Of a stretch of 36,536 nt of DNA, positions 13,371 to 21,801 are shown piece after piece (within the stretch, counting starts at the first letter, position 1; every line of letters starts with the position of its first letter). The DNA comes from a virus. The notes beneath the pieces are model-generated. The model saw only the letters and a program-made list of their open reading frames with translations. It did no database searches and was not told where the DNA came from. The stretch is from positions 1 through 36,536 of IMG/VR virus record IMGVR_UViG_3300025872_000149. The stretch is one strand, 5' to 3'. A program made the position numbers and the translations under genes.

Positions 13371-13714
13371 GAACAGAACACGAAGAACAACGCGATTTTG
13401 TGAAGTGGTTCCGTCAGAGCTTCCCGGCCACTCGCATCTTTGCTATCCCGAACGGCGGCCAACGCTCTATCACCACAGCCGCCAAGCTAAAGGCAGAAGG
13501 CGTCTGTCGAGGTGTCCCGGATCTTTGCATTCCAGCCTGGGGCGTTTGGGTGGAGATGAAACGCGAAAAGGGCGGTGTCTTGAGCGAAGATCAAAAAAGC
13601 TGGATTGATTACCTCGAGGGGCACCAGTATCACTGCCTGGTGGCCAAGGGCTGCGAGGACGCAAAACAACAGATTGGTGAGTTCATCCTTGAACACATTG
13701 ACACCCAAGAGTGA
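13367..13714 (+). CDS. VRR-NUC nuclease
   Basis: 115 residues, the normal size of stand-alone phage VRR-NUC proteins. Catalytic pattern: E near residue 8 in the first helix, GVPDL with D52, and E63-x-K65 (WVEMKRE), then Q in the last helix. The family includes Holliday-junction and flap nucleases (as in FAN1), so a role in resolving recombination or packaging intermediates is likely. It is the usual partner of the upstream SF2 helicase in phage genomes. Confidence 0.88.
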   Translation: MRTEHEEQRDFVKWFRQSFPATRIFAIPNGGQRSITTAAKLKAEGVCRGVPDLCIPAWGVWVEMKREKGGVLSEDQKSWIDYLEGHQYHCLVAKGCEDAKQQIGEFILEHIDTQE

Positions 13715-13760
13715 CTCAGATAACATTCTTCTGTCTTAACAAACAACCTGAGGACTCAAA

Positions 13761-14027
13761 ATGTTTTGTTCTGTTGATGCTGATTTGAACCGTTACTTCC
13801 AGAAACTTGAAGCCGATGACAAGGCTTGGGAACTGGCGGTTGCCGACGCTCTTGATAGTGACGAGTTGGAGGAGATGTTTGACGAGGAAAACGACATCCT
13901 CAAGGCCTGCCGGGATCTTGAAGACAAGAAGATGACTTACGAGGAATTGGGTCGGTTCGTGATGAACATGCGCAATAAGTGCCTGCACAAAGTTGCTCAG
14001 GGCATCTTCGACAACATGAAATACTAA
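13761..14027 (+). CDS. Hypothetical acidic helical protein
   Basis: 88 residues, strongly acidic in the middle (ALDSDELEEMFDEENDIL) and helical throughout; no recognised family. GAGG precedes the ATG after a 46-base gap from the nuclease. The acidity could allow DNA mimicry or binding to a host nucleic-acid enzyme, but nothing in the sequence proves it. Confidence 0.65.
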   Translation: MFCSVDADLNRYFQKLEADDKAWELAVADALDSDELEEMFDEENDILKACRDLEDKKMTYEELGRFVMNMRNKCLHKVAQGIFDNMKY

Positions 14028-14033
14028 AGTTTT

Positions 14034-14079
14034 GGGGGTCGTAGTCAGGTAAGCCCGAATGAGTTCGGCGCCCCCGCCA
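14034..14079 (+). ncRNA. Structured leader before DUF6378-like gene
   Basis: GGGGG (14034-14038) pairs with CCCCC (14071-14075), enclosing a perfect hairpin, CCGAA-TGAG-TTCGG (14055-14068). The 3' strand is followed by GCCA, so the closing helix looks like a tRNA acceptor end, and GTAGTCAGG at 14040-14048 recalls a tRNA D arm. The anticodon arm is absent, so it is not a tRNA gene. It ends 15 bases before the ATG at 14095 and could act as a regulatory RNA element or terminator-like brake. Confidence 0.5.
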
Positions 14080-14094
14080 GACAACGGAGCCAAA

Positions 14095-14370
14095 ATGAGT
14101 ATTGAGAATACTTTGACAGAGCGTGGTGATCGATACGGAAAGTTCTCCGGTCACGCAACGGTCTCGCAAGATCTAAAGCTAATGATCTCTATGCATCTGC
14201 GTCACAGAGGCAAGGTTCTTGCACCGGATCAGCAAGAAGCATTAGAAATGATCTGTCACAAGATCGCCAGGATTATCAATGGCGACCCCGACTACATCGA
14301 CAGTTGGCATGACATAGCAGGTTATTCAACCCTAGTAGTACAACGACTAAAAGGAGAGGACGATGTGTGA
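14095..14370 (+). CDS. DUF6378-like phage protein
   Basis: 91 residues from the ATG at 14095 (GGAG upstream; an in-frame ATG at 14059 lies inside the leader structure). The sequence follows the pattern of a family common in tailed phages: a TERGDRYGKFSGHA start, a helical centre (HKIARIINGDPDYIDSWHDIAGY) and a short charged end. All-helical, with conserved Asp/His residues that could bind metal or nucleotide as in MazG-like folds; function unknown. The end overlaps the next gene. Confidence 0.75.
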   Translation: MSIENTLTERGDRYGKFSGHATVSQDLKLMISMHLRHRGKVLAPDQQEALEMICHKIARIINGDPDYIDSWHDIAGYSTLVVQRLKGEDDV

Positions 14371-14521
14371 TGGAAACTGCAACCAAGGCCGCGATTGCGA
14401 CTGTTTGATTGATATCTACGACTACTCTCAGAAGATGGAGGGTGTCATGTCCTTCATTGCCAACTGCCTGTTGGTTCTGATGACTGCGCTATTCTTGTTC
14501 GGGATCTTTTACCTGTTTTAA
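14363..14521 (+). CDS. Small membrane protein with Cys-rich N-terminus
   Basis: 52 residues. The N-terminus has CDGNCNQGRDCDC, a compact Cys motif seen in short phage proteins, and the C-terminal half is one hydrophobic helix (FIANCLLVLMTALFLFGIFY). The start overlaps the previous gene by 8 bases with AAAGGAGAGG upstream. It is the last rightward gene and its final 33 bases overlap the end of the leftward lysozyme gene. A membrane role near lysis is possible; it is not coded with the lysis genes. Confidence 0.6.
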   Translation: MCDGNCNQGRDCDCLIDIYDYSQKMEGVMSFIANCLLVLMTALFLFGIFYLF

Positions 14522-14989
14522 GAATAGAGCACGTTCGGCAATCCTCCGACGCTGCAAGCCGGGCAGGACTCTCCCACCTGCTCGGCAAAATTTTAAGAAC
14601 TCATCGGCTGCACCGATATAGTCTTTGCGCAAAACTTTGCGCCTCAACGTGGATCGTTGGAGAGTGCCCAAGCCACAGTTGAAAGCGAAGCTAACCAGAG
14701 CGTCAAACTGAAACTGCGTGAGGCTTCCTCCGCACAGTCGATGAACGCCAGACTCGAAAAACTTAAGATCAGTTGCAAGCAGTGCATTGATTTCATCCTC
14801 GGTGAAGGTTCTTCGATCTGACGCTAGAAGACTTATACCGACGCGACGCTCCATCGGCATCCGTATTTGCCGAGGATACAGAACATGTCCTACGCCAACC
14901 GTCCAGACCTTAGCGGGGCACAAGTAAGGCCTGTAGCGGACACCCTCAAAGTTCTTAATCAATGTGATGCCGGCTTGAGAGATCTTCAT
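14489..14989 (-). CDS. Endolysin, GH24 lysozyme
   Basis: 166 residues, the T4/P22-type muramidase length. The catalytic pattern is E15-8x-C24-5x-T30 (NFEGVRYRPYLCPAKVWT), that is Glu, Cys in place of the usual Asp, and Thr, followed by VGVGH. The Cys variant is known in some phage lysozymes. No N-terminal signal or SAR helix, so it needs the holin. It cuts the glycan chain of peptidoglycan at the end of infection. It overlaps the holin stop by 4 bases and ends the late operon. Confidence 0.92.
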   Translation of the reverse strand: MKISQAGITLIKNFEGVRYRPYLCPAKVWTVGVGHVLYPRQIRMPMERRVGISLLASDRRTFTEDEINALLATDLKFFESGVHRLCGGSLTQFQFDALVSFAFNCGLGTLQRSTLRRKVLRKDYIGAADEFLKFCRAGGRVLPGLQRRRIAERALFLKQVKDPEQE

Positions 14990-15504
14990 CGCTTGCCAAA
15001 AGCACGACCACCAAAGTGGAAAGCGATCACCGAGGCGAACAAAGCCTGAGTGTTCTCGTCCCAGAGTTGCGATGCAACATCAATGAAACTTGCTCCGACC
15101 GAAAGCCCGTAGAAGAAGATTCCGAAGTCAATCAGCACCAGCAAAATAAAAAACCCGTATGTGACTACGGGCCGGACGGACGCTCGCAGATTGATAACCC
15201 ATTGGCTTGCACCATCGCCAATGTCAACGTCGTGGCGATAGATGCTTTTCATCTCGTCAGACTGAGCGCCAATCCTAGTCTGAAGCTCCCGATGCGTCGT
15301 TTCCATCTCAAGCTGGAGGCTTCTGATTTCCTCTAGCTTGGCCTCGGCATCAAAGCCGATTTTTCTCAGCTCCAGCTCTCTCTCAATCTGCATCCTCAAA
15401 AGCTCAATCTCTTGTCTCTTGTCGCCTCGATCCTGTAGAAACTCCAAGAACTTGGGGATGCCACCGGCAAGAAACGAGAAGATTGTGCTGATGAGGGTGA
15501 GCAT
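14986..15504 (-). CDS. Holin (3TM GTA-type)
   Basis: 172 residues. Hydrophobic N-terminus (LISTIFSFLAGGIPKFLEFL), a charged helix of about 70 residues, then two membrane helices (VVTYGFFILLVLIDFGIFFY and LFASVIAFHFGGRAFG). This layout matches the three-TM holin family first named from gene transfer agents. It would form the membrane lesions that release the endolysin coded just after it. The start shares one base with the upstream stop. Confidence 0.8.
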   Translation of the reverse strand: MLTLISTIFSFLAGGIPKFLEFLQDRGDKRQEIELLRMQIERELELRKIGFDAEAKLEEIRSLQLEMETTHRELQTRIGAQSDEMKSIYRHDVDIGDGASQWVINLRASVRPVVTYGFFILLVLIDFGIFFYGLSVGASFIDVASQLWDENTQALFASVIAFHFGGRAFGKR

Positions 15505-15728
15505 TATGATTTATCCACTTTGTGGTCTAACTTATCACTGATCTTGCTCAGAAGGGATTTCACTTCATTCATATCATCACGGTAGTCATCCCGACGGACA
15601 TATCGAGTCGGCATTGATCGGACATCAGAGTCCAATCTCTCAATGGCCCTGTAAATGTTGCTAAGAATCCAGCCGCCAAAAAAGCCTGCGACGCTGACTG
15701 CAATGTTGAAGATGAATTGCGTTTCCAT
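15504..15728 (-). CDS. Single-TM lysis-region protein
   Basis: 74 residues from ATG 15728, chosen because AAGGA stands just before it (longer in-frame starts up to 15788 overlap the upstream gene). One membrane helix near the start (FIFNIAVSVAGFFGGWILS) and then a charged, partly coiled-coil tail (MNEVKSLLSKISDKLDHKV). Beside holin and lysozyme it may be an antiholin, a second holin or a spanin-like protein. No lipobox partner is seen, so the last is least supported. Confidence 0.62.
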   Translation of the reverse strand: METQFIFNIAVSVAGFFGGWILSNIYRAIERLDSDVRSMPTRYVRRDDYRDDMNEVKSLLSKISDKLDHKVDKS

Positions 15729-15774
15729 TCGAGTCCTTGACGTCAATTGCGAATTTATGGATCTGATCTTTAGA

Positions 15775-16128
15775 TCAGATTCCCTCACCAGGTGTCATAT
15801 AGACAGTTGATGCGCCAGAAGCCGCCCCAGAGAAAAACAATCCGGCGGAGAATCGCAGGATTTCAACAGCGCCAGCCACCAGCGGGATGCTAGGTGCAGG
15901 ATTGCCTGCAACGGCCGCCACAGCATTGGCTTGAGCCTCGGCTGCAGTTGCACCATAGCCCAAGTGAACGATGTTGGCGCTGGCGTTGACAATGCGCATC
16001 TGGCCTGCCACATGGTCCGAGAACTTCTGATAGACAGGAGCCTGCACGCCAAGCGGAGGTGCAACAGCAGCCGCAACGACGACGGTTTCGCCTTGAGGGT
16101 TGAATGCGATTTGGCTATTTGTGGCCAT
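15775..16128 (-). CDS. Probable small virion protein
   Basis: 117 residues rich in Ala, Gly and Val with beta-strand-like segments (GQMRIVNASANIVHLGYG), typical of small structural phage proteins such as decoration or head-tail accessory proteins; not assigned to a family. It lies between tailspike genes and the lysis cassette. GAGGAG precedes the ATG. Confidence 0.62.
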   Translation of the reverse strand: MATNSQIAFNPQGETVVVAAAVAPPLGVQAPVYQKFSDHVAGQMRIVNASANIVHLGYGATAAEAQANAVAAVAGNPAPSIPLVAGAVEILRFSAGLFFSGAASGASTVYMTPGEGI

Positions 16129-16129
16129 G

Positions 16130-16378
16130 TCAGACTCCTCGTGCAGCGCTTGCTGCTTTGTATGCCGCGATCACTTCAGGCGTGTGCGTTGCCGCACAGA
16201 TGGCTTGCACACGGGCATCCTCGCCGCTGTAGTCGTCGCCAGGTGCAACGACATGACGGTGGAAAGTCTCGCTGATGGTTTTTCCATCTTCGACGATGCG
16301 TGTAGCAGTGCGAACTTGGACTGAGCCATTCTCGACCACTTCAACACGATCCACAATGATTTGTTTTTCAAGAGACAT
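16130..16378 (-). CDS. Hypothetical late protein
   Basis: 82 residues: beta-rich, charged first half (QIIVDRVEVVENGSVQVRTA) and helical second half (VQAICAATHTPEVIAAYKA). Similar small proteins sit downstream of tail fibre genes in many phages. No enzymatic motif. The start has GAAAGGAAA upstream, and the next gene begins 2 bases after its stop. Confidence 0.65.
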   Translation of the reverse strand: MSLEKQIIVDRVEVVENGSVQVRTATRIVEDGKTISETFHRHVVAPGDDYSGEDARVQAICAATHTPEVIAAYKAASAARGV

Positions 16379-16397
16379 TTTCGTTTCCTTTCAGGTT

Positions 16398-16931
16398 TCA
16401 AGTCAGATAACTGCCACTCAAGTACAGATAAACACCACCATTTGTCAGGTTGGCGATAGGCACAAGGGCGCTCGTGGTCGGATTGTCGGAGTACAAATCC
16501 ATACTTGTTGCACCAACAAATCCAAGTCCTGTAATTGGGGCTGCTGTTGTCCAGTTGTACCAGTAAGACGCATATGCGTTGCAACTGTATCTTTCTGCAA
16601 TTGTGAATGGCAAGCCGCTGATACTCAGGGTTCCTGATCCACCTGATATTGCAAGCGTTGTCATTTCAATTGTGAAGTGAACAACCCGCCCGATTTTTGT
16701 ATACCTACCCGCTTGGGCTAAATATGTAATCGTTGGAGCCGCACCAGTTGTTTGATATGTTGCAGTGAATGTGCCTTCTTCATAATCATCGAGCAATTCA
16801 CTCGTCATTCCAGGCGCACCTGGATCGGCTGAGAAGTCGATGCCTTTTCCAGCAGTGCCAATGACAAGATTTCCTCCGACGATTGTTTGATCGCCTGTGC
16901 GAGTTGATGGGAATCCGACTGTCTTAAGCAT
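16398..16931 (-). CDS. Tail-associated beta-rich protein
   Basis: 177 residues from ATG 16931, which overlaps the tailspike stop as ATGA (a further in-frame start at 16970 is inside the tailspike gene). The central motif DDYEEGTFTATYQ followed by GRYTKIGRVVHFTIEM is a recurrent beta-sandwich signature in phage tail fibre ends and stand-alone receptor-region proteins. It probably adds to or caps the tailspike or helps host recognition. Confidence 0.7.
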   Translation of the reverse strand: MLKTVGFPSTRTGDQTIVGGNLVIGTAGKGIDFSADPGAPGMTSELLDDYEEGTFTATYQTTGAAPTITYLAQAGRYTKIGRVVHFTIEMTTLAISGGSGTLSISGLPFTIAERYSCNAYASYWYNWTTAAPITGLGFVGATSMDLYSDNPTTSALVPIANLTNGGVYLYLSGSYLT

Positions 16932-19039
16932 CACACACCTCCATTCAGTTTGCTGCGCAGATACGCGCACTCAAGAGCGAGTGCTTGCTCGTATCGAATT
17001 CCGTACTGATCACCAGCCGCCCTGATGATCTGCTTTTGCATCACTGGCTCACCAGTCTTCTCATCAAACACAAGATTGCCATTTTCGTCTTGCACTTGCT
17101 TTTCGACCTCGATGTCGTCCCACTGGTCAAAGCACAGCAGGCCGATGGCAAACGGGTCAATTCCGCGCGCTTCAAATGCTTCCTTGACACGTTGAGCAAT
17201 TAGACCGACATGCCAACGCGCAGCATTTCCCTTTTGCTGTACCGCGTCGTTGAACTTGAAGCGCATGTAATCAACATCGCCCCAGGCATCTAACCAAACC
17301 TGAGGGATGGCCTCAATCTGTTGCTTGGCACGTTCATCGGACGTGTTGATAGTGCCGTTACCGGCATAAACCTGCGACCAGCGCAATGGTGCTTCACCAA
17401 GGGACTGGGTGTTATCTGTCCCAGGCCCAAAACCAACGCCAGCGACACGAGATACCAGCACCGACCCGGTAGTGTTGTCAATGGTGTAAGGGCCGGCAAC
17501 TTCGTATGAAGAGCCAGAGGCATTAGCAAGTCCAATCCTGGTACCTGACGAATTGTTGAATTGGATGTTGCCTTCAATAGCGTAGGCAACTCCAGCGGAA
17601 CCCTTGGACGAGACGCCAGCGGCAGACGTGCCAACAGCAGCATTGGCTACGTTTATCTGGCCATTGCGGATGCGGGTCAACTTGGAGAGCACACCAGTTA
17701 CGGTGCCTGCCGTGTTGCCAACGATCAAGGCATTTATAGTGTTGGCTGTCAGCACAATGTTGCCGCCAACGTTTTGTGCGGCATGTGTACCTGTAAGGAA
17801 CAACTCACCGTTGTCGATATAGATCACGCTGCCAGTGGTGTCGCCAGGAATCATCTTGCAGCCGATGATATTCAGGTGTCGACCATTTGGACTGTCGTAG
17901 AACAGGTTATATTGACCTGGATTTGCTTCAAAGTGGCACCCGATGAAGTTCACCTCTCCAGCGTTAAAGAACTCACACACCCGAACTCCGTCGGTTGCAT
18001 TTCCTGATGGGATGTTGTTGCCTTCAATCTCGCACCCGTAGAAGTTCCACGAGCCGTAATCAAAGTTGATCGCCCGGACAGCTATTGTGTTGACAATGAT
18101 CTGGCAGTTGACAAAATGAATGTCGTTGGGAGAAAAAGACGCCGTGTCCAAAAACTCAACACCAGTCTCATTGTCGCGGATGTTTAGTTGGATGAAATTA
18201 CAAATCAACGCGCCAAACCCAAACAGACCTTTGTATGCGTTACGCAGGAGGCAGTTATTAACTTGTACGTTTGCGCCATTTACAATTTGAATACAACGAG
18301 AGCCGGTATTGGCTTTGCCTGATCCAACTACAGTGAAGTCTTGGATCAAGACGTTCAGTCGGTATTCGGGTGCAGGCGATGGCAATGAGCCATTCAGATC
18401 AAACACCGCACCGTTGTGTGATCCTGTAACGGTGGACTTGTTGCCTTTGATTGTCAGCCCATCACCGAAACCACCTTTGATTTCGATTGGTGCGTTGACT
18501 GCGTAATTACCGGTCGGGAACTCAATGCAGTGGACATTTGAGCTCGCCTTGGCGTAATCGATGGCCGCCTGAATGGCAGCAGTCGTGGCGGAAGGATTGG
18601 TGCCATCCTTAAACGCACCGAAGTCGGTGACGTAGATCGTGTTGGAGAGTTCTGCCTCGACGTTGGTCTGCATCCCACCAGTGAATGGCGGGTCATAGAC
18701 CACGTTCTGCGCATTGACGCCATTGATGACCACACCGCTGTAGCGCTCGGTGGCAGCCGGTGCACTGTAAACCATGCTGCCGTTTTTGTTCATGACACGA
18801 ATGCTGTAGTCGCTGTTAACATACAGTCGAGCAGGTGTGCCGCTATTTACTGGATAGCCGCCAGAGGTACGGATAGGCTGTCCAGCCAATTGGGTTAAAG
18901 CAGAATCCCAATAGACATTGATCGGATTGCCCTGTGGGTCAAGGTTGGCCGTTCCAATCCAGATATAACCATCCTCTAAAGGCTTCCCATCGGTATCAGT
19001 AAAGATCGGATAGCTTGGCTGGATTGAGAGTGCTGACAT
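16931..19039 (-). CDS. Tailspike with P22-like head-binding domain and S74 chaperone end
   Basis: 702 residues (P22 tailspike: 667). Residues 1-110 resemble the P22 tailspike head-binding domain (YPIFTDTDGKPLEDGYIWIG ... NPINVYW). About 130-540 is a right-handed beta-helix region starting with TDFGAFKDGT...AIQAAIDYA, the pectate-lyase-like entry, with Asn/Gly-rich turns. From Ser567 (TSDERAK) to the end is a Peptidase_S74 intramolecular chaperone that trimerises and cleaves itself off. It should bind and perhaps cleave a surface polysaccharide. No clear catalytic residues can be picked by eye. Confidence 0.85.
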   Translation of the reverse strand: MSALSIQPSYPIFTDTDGKPLEDGYIWIGTANLDPQGNPINVYWDSALTQLAGQPIRTSGGYPVNSGTPARLYVNSDYSIRVMNKNGSMVYSAPAATERYSGVVINGVNAQNVVYDPPFTGGMQTNVEAELSNTIYVTDFGAFKDGTNPSATTAAIQAAIDYAKASSNVHCIEFPTGNYAVNAPIEIKGGFGDGLTIKGNKSTVTGSHNGAVFDLNGSLPSPAPEYRLNVLIQDFTVVGSGKANTGSRCIQIVNGANVQVNNCLLRNAYKGLFGFGALICNFIQLNIRDNETGVEFLDTASFSPNDIHFVNCQIIVNTIAVRAINFDYGSWNFYGCEIEGNNIPSGNATDGVRVCEFFNAGEVNFIGCHFEANPGQYNLFYDSPNGRHLNIIGCKMIPGDTTGSVIYIDNGELFLTGTHAAQNVGGNIVLTANTINALIVGNTAGTVTGVLSKLTRIRNGQINVANAAVGTSAAGVSSKGSAGVAYAIEGNIQFNNSSGTRIGLANASGSSYEVAGPYTIDNTTGSVLVSRVAGVGFGPGTDNTQSLGEAPLRWSQVYAGNGTINTSDERAKQQIEAIPQVWLDAWGDVDYMRFKFNDAVQQKGNAARWHVGLIAQRVKEAFEARGIDPFAIGLLCFDQWDDIEVEKQVQDENGNLVFDEKTGEPVMQKQIIRAAGDQYGIRYEQALALECAYLRSKLNGGV

Positions 19040-21801
19040 TACTGGTTCTCCTGGTCGAATTGTCGTTCAGTTTGTATTGCAGATTGCAGCCATTGAACTC
19101 GAGCGTCAAGAGATTGTGGCAGTCTTGCTGCCTTTGCGAAATCCCCGAAAGCCCTACTCATTGCGGTGCGCCGCAGGGCTGCTGTGGTTGGTTCAGCCTT
19201 GGTTGCAGCCTCGACAGCCAGCTTCTGGAACTCGTCGCTGGCGAACAGCTTGCCAGCCGCCTTGACGGCATCGGCATTGCCTTTGGCCATGAAGTTGACA
19301 ATGTCCGGTGCAACCAGACCACCGCCAGGCACCATTGCTGCAGCGCCTGTGACGGCACGCTGGGCCATCGTGCTCTGCATGACATTGCCGACCAGTCCTT
19401 CGGCTTTCAAAGATTCCACCAGTGCCTGGTTGGCTTTGCCAGTGGTGAGCACCTGGGAACGTGCGTCGGTGATGCGCTTGGAGACCTCGTACAGGTCACG
19501 CATCACAGCGTCTGCGTCTTTGCCAAGCGTCTCCACCACCTGCTTGTAGACGGGAGGATTGGCGCGCAGGCCACGGTAGGTCTTGGCGAACTCCGCAAAG
19601 CCGAACGCGCCTTCCTGTGCTGCCCGGCCAGAGCTTGAGACAGAGGCCAGCGCAGTGGCAATGGTCTCCTTGCGCAACTCAGGCGGGACGACCTTTATCA
19701 GCTTGTTGAACTGCGCCGCATCGCCCTTGGCCGCCGACTTGATGGCCGACTGCATGAGGGTGGCCACGCTGCCGTCGATCTCCTTGCCGAAGGCACCGAC
19801 GATACGGTTCTCAAGCGCCTTTTTCTTGGCCGTCAGCAGGTTGGCCGCGCGCAGTTCCTGGCGCAGCGCATCGCCGCCCAGGTCGCCAACGTTTGTCAGT
19901 TGGTCGTCAGCCAAAGCAGCATACAGGCGCTTCAGATCGCCTGCCGCCATGTTGCCGTAGGGTGATTCCTTGCCAGCCATAGCCTGGCCGATCAGGTTCT
20001 TCTCGCGCAGCAGACGGCCGTAGGTGGCGGTCGGGTCGGTGGCCAACTCGTAGAGCTTCTTCTCTTGCGCCGACAGGCCTTTTTCGCCAACCTCGGCCAG
20101 CACCTCATCCAGAGTCTTGGTCAGCTTCGGAAACTGCACAGTCGACGTCTTTGGGATGGCTTCATCGACGCGCTGGTAGATTGTGCTGGCATCCTTGGCC
20201 AATTGCGACTGCGTACCTTTAAGGCTGTCCAAGATGCGCTGGGACGTCGCGCCTGGTGCTGGACGGCCTTCGATGAAGGCAGCGTCAAACTGCTGCACCA
20301 CATCGTCAGCTTTGGTGATCGCGTTGCGCACGGTGTTCACCCAGGCCGCCTCGGCCTCGCCACCAGCCACGGACCGGGTCAGGCCCACAGCAGCCCGGAC
20401 TTGCGGGTTGTCGCTGAAGACGTCAAATGGAAGGTCCATGCCAAGACGCTCGGCAGCAGCGCGAGCCTCGGTGTTCACCTGGGCCAGATCGGCCAGCCGG
20501 GCTTGAGCAGCGGCAGAGCCTGGGCCTTTGCCGGATGCCTTGCGTACTAGGTCGCCAACTTCCTCGAAGGCTTTGGTGGTAGCCTGGACGGCAGGCTGGG
20601 CAGGCATCGGTCGCAGAGTGGCCAAATCAACACCAGCTGCGCCACCAGATCCAGGAATGCTTGGGGTAGGTTTCTTGGTCGGTATTTCGATCACGTGTGC
20701 AGGTATGTAGTCTATCCCGCGCATCTCTGAAGCGAGTACACGGTGATTTCCTTGGAGTACCGTGTACTCGTCACCTGATTTCACAACATAGATTGGATCT
20801 AGTTCAGTTGGGTCGAACTCCGAAGCAATCCTGTTCACCTTCCTTGGATTGACGTTGTCTTGTGGTGAAATGATATTTTTCACCGGGACTTGTTGGACGT
20901 CAGCTCTTTCAAAATCTATCCTCGACAACCCAAGGTCCTGTTCATTAACAGCCGAAGGTTTGTAAAGTGGGTTTACCACGGCGTCGGATGACTTTGCGTT
21001 GTCGCCTGTGTATTTCGCAGCATTCAGTTTACCTTCAGCCGTCACCTGCACAGCAGGACGCGCCGCTGGGGCTGCTGCTGCCGGTGCTGCTGGCGCAGTC
21101 GCACGGTCAGTGACACGCTGCACGGTGCGCTTGACAGCCGGGACCGCTGCTTGCACGCCGCGTTGTATGACCTGACCAACTCCGCCGGCCACCCCAGAAA
21201 GTGCTACATCGCCAGCGTCAAAAGTGCCCCCCGTGGCCGCCTGAGTTGCTTCGATAGCAGCCTGAGTACCTGCTCCAGCCGCAACAGCCCCTGGGATCGT
21301 TGTAGCCCGTCCGGCAGGAGTGAACGCAAGCAACCCACCGATCACACGTGGGATGTCCCCCTTCGACAATCCTGGCGGAATGGCGTATTCACGATTGTCG
21401 ATGGATGATCGAATGATGAAGTTGCCCTTGGCATCCTGCCGGATTTGCGTTCCTGGAAAATTTGCCTGTAGAACCTTAACGGTCTCTTGTGGGCTTGATA
21501 CCAACGTTCCGAGAGCGGTCTTGAAGGATGCCAGGCTCATCTGATTGAGTTCCGGCATTGAGGTCCACTCTGGCAGCGTCTGAGTCTCAGGCGTCGCACG
21601 CTGCGAACCTGTAACAGACTCTACCAAACCCTCAAAAAACCCCATCTTTGGAGGTTCTGTCGGTGCAGCCTGGCCACCGAACTGTGTGGCCATGGTCGAG
21701 TAATCAACAGGCGTTGTAGTCGTAGCAGGCGCAGGCGTAGAGACCGGTCCTGCCGCAGCGCCGCCGAATTGTCGTGCCAATGCTTCGTAGTCGGTTGCCA
21801 T
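19039..21801 (-). CDS. Large ejection (internal virion) protein with ParB-like insert
   Basis: 920 residues, longer than P22 gp16 (609), in the gp16 position between gp20-like and tailspike. The N-terminus carries two DYxxxAxQFGG repeats (residues 4-14 and 33-43). Residues about 150-220 are Gly/Ala-rich and membrane-active-looking, and 230-255 is an Ala/Pro linker. Residues about 300-373 form a ParB/Srx-like domain with GNHRVLASEMRG. The last 500 residues are helical, as in proteins that leave the capsid with DNA and cross the cell envelope. The insert lies in a lower-GC patch (about 20680-21010). The ATG shares one base with the gp20-like stop. Confidence 0.75.
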   Translation of the reverse strand: MATDYEALARQFGGAAAGPVSTPAPATTTTPVDYSTMATQFGGQAAPTEPPKMGFFEGLVESVTGSQRATPETQTLPEWTSMPELNQMSLASFKTALGTLVSSPQETVKVLQANFPGTQIRQDAKGNFIIRSSIDNREYAIPPGLSKGDIPRVIGGLLAFTPAGRATTIPGAVAAGAGTQAAIEATQAATGGTFDAGDVALSGVAGGVGQVIQRGVQAAVPAVKRTVQRVTDRATAPAAPAAAAPAARPAVQVTAEGKLNAAKYTGDNAKSSDAVVNPLYKPSAVNEQDLGLSRIDFERADVQQVPVKNIISPQDNVNPRKVNRIASEFDPTELDPIYVVKSGDEYTVLQGNHRVLASEMRGIDYIPAHVIEIPTKKPTPSIPGSGGAAGVDLATLRPMPAQPAVQATTKAFEEVGDLVRKASGKGPGSAAAQARLADLAQVNTEARAAAERLGMDLPFDVFSDNPQVRAAVGLTRSVAGGEAEAAWVNTVRNAITKADDVVQQFDAAFIEGRPAPGATSQRILDSLKGTQSQLAKDASTIYQRVDEAIPKTSTVQFPKLTKTLDEVLAEVGEKGLSAQEKKLYELATDPTATYGRLLREKNLIGQAMAGKESPYGNMAAGDLKRLYAALADDQLTNVGDLGGDALRQELRAANLLTAKKKALENRIVGAFGKEIDGSVATLMQSAIKSAAKGDAAQFNKLIKVVPPELRKETIATALASVSSSGRAAQEGAFGFAEFAKTYRGLRANPPVYKQVVETLGKDADAVMRDLYEVSKRITDARSQVLTTGKANQALVESLKAEGLVGNVMQSTMAQRAVTGAAAMVPGGGLVAPDIVNFMAKGNADAVKAAGKLFASDEFQKLAVEAATKAEPTTAALRRTAMSRAFGDFAKAARLPQSLDARVQWLQSAIQTERQFDQENQ

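Noticed and set aside
14034-14079. tRNA gene
   Set aside because: The ends look tRNA-like but there is no anticodon arm and length is only 46 bases; listed as a structured leader instead.
19015-19638. 207-codon plus-strand frame opposite the large ejection protein
   Set aside because: Antisense shadow with no ribosome site and no recognisable domain.
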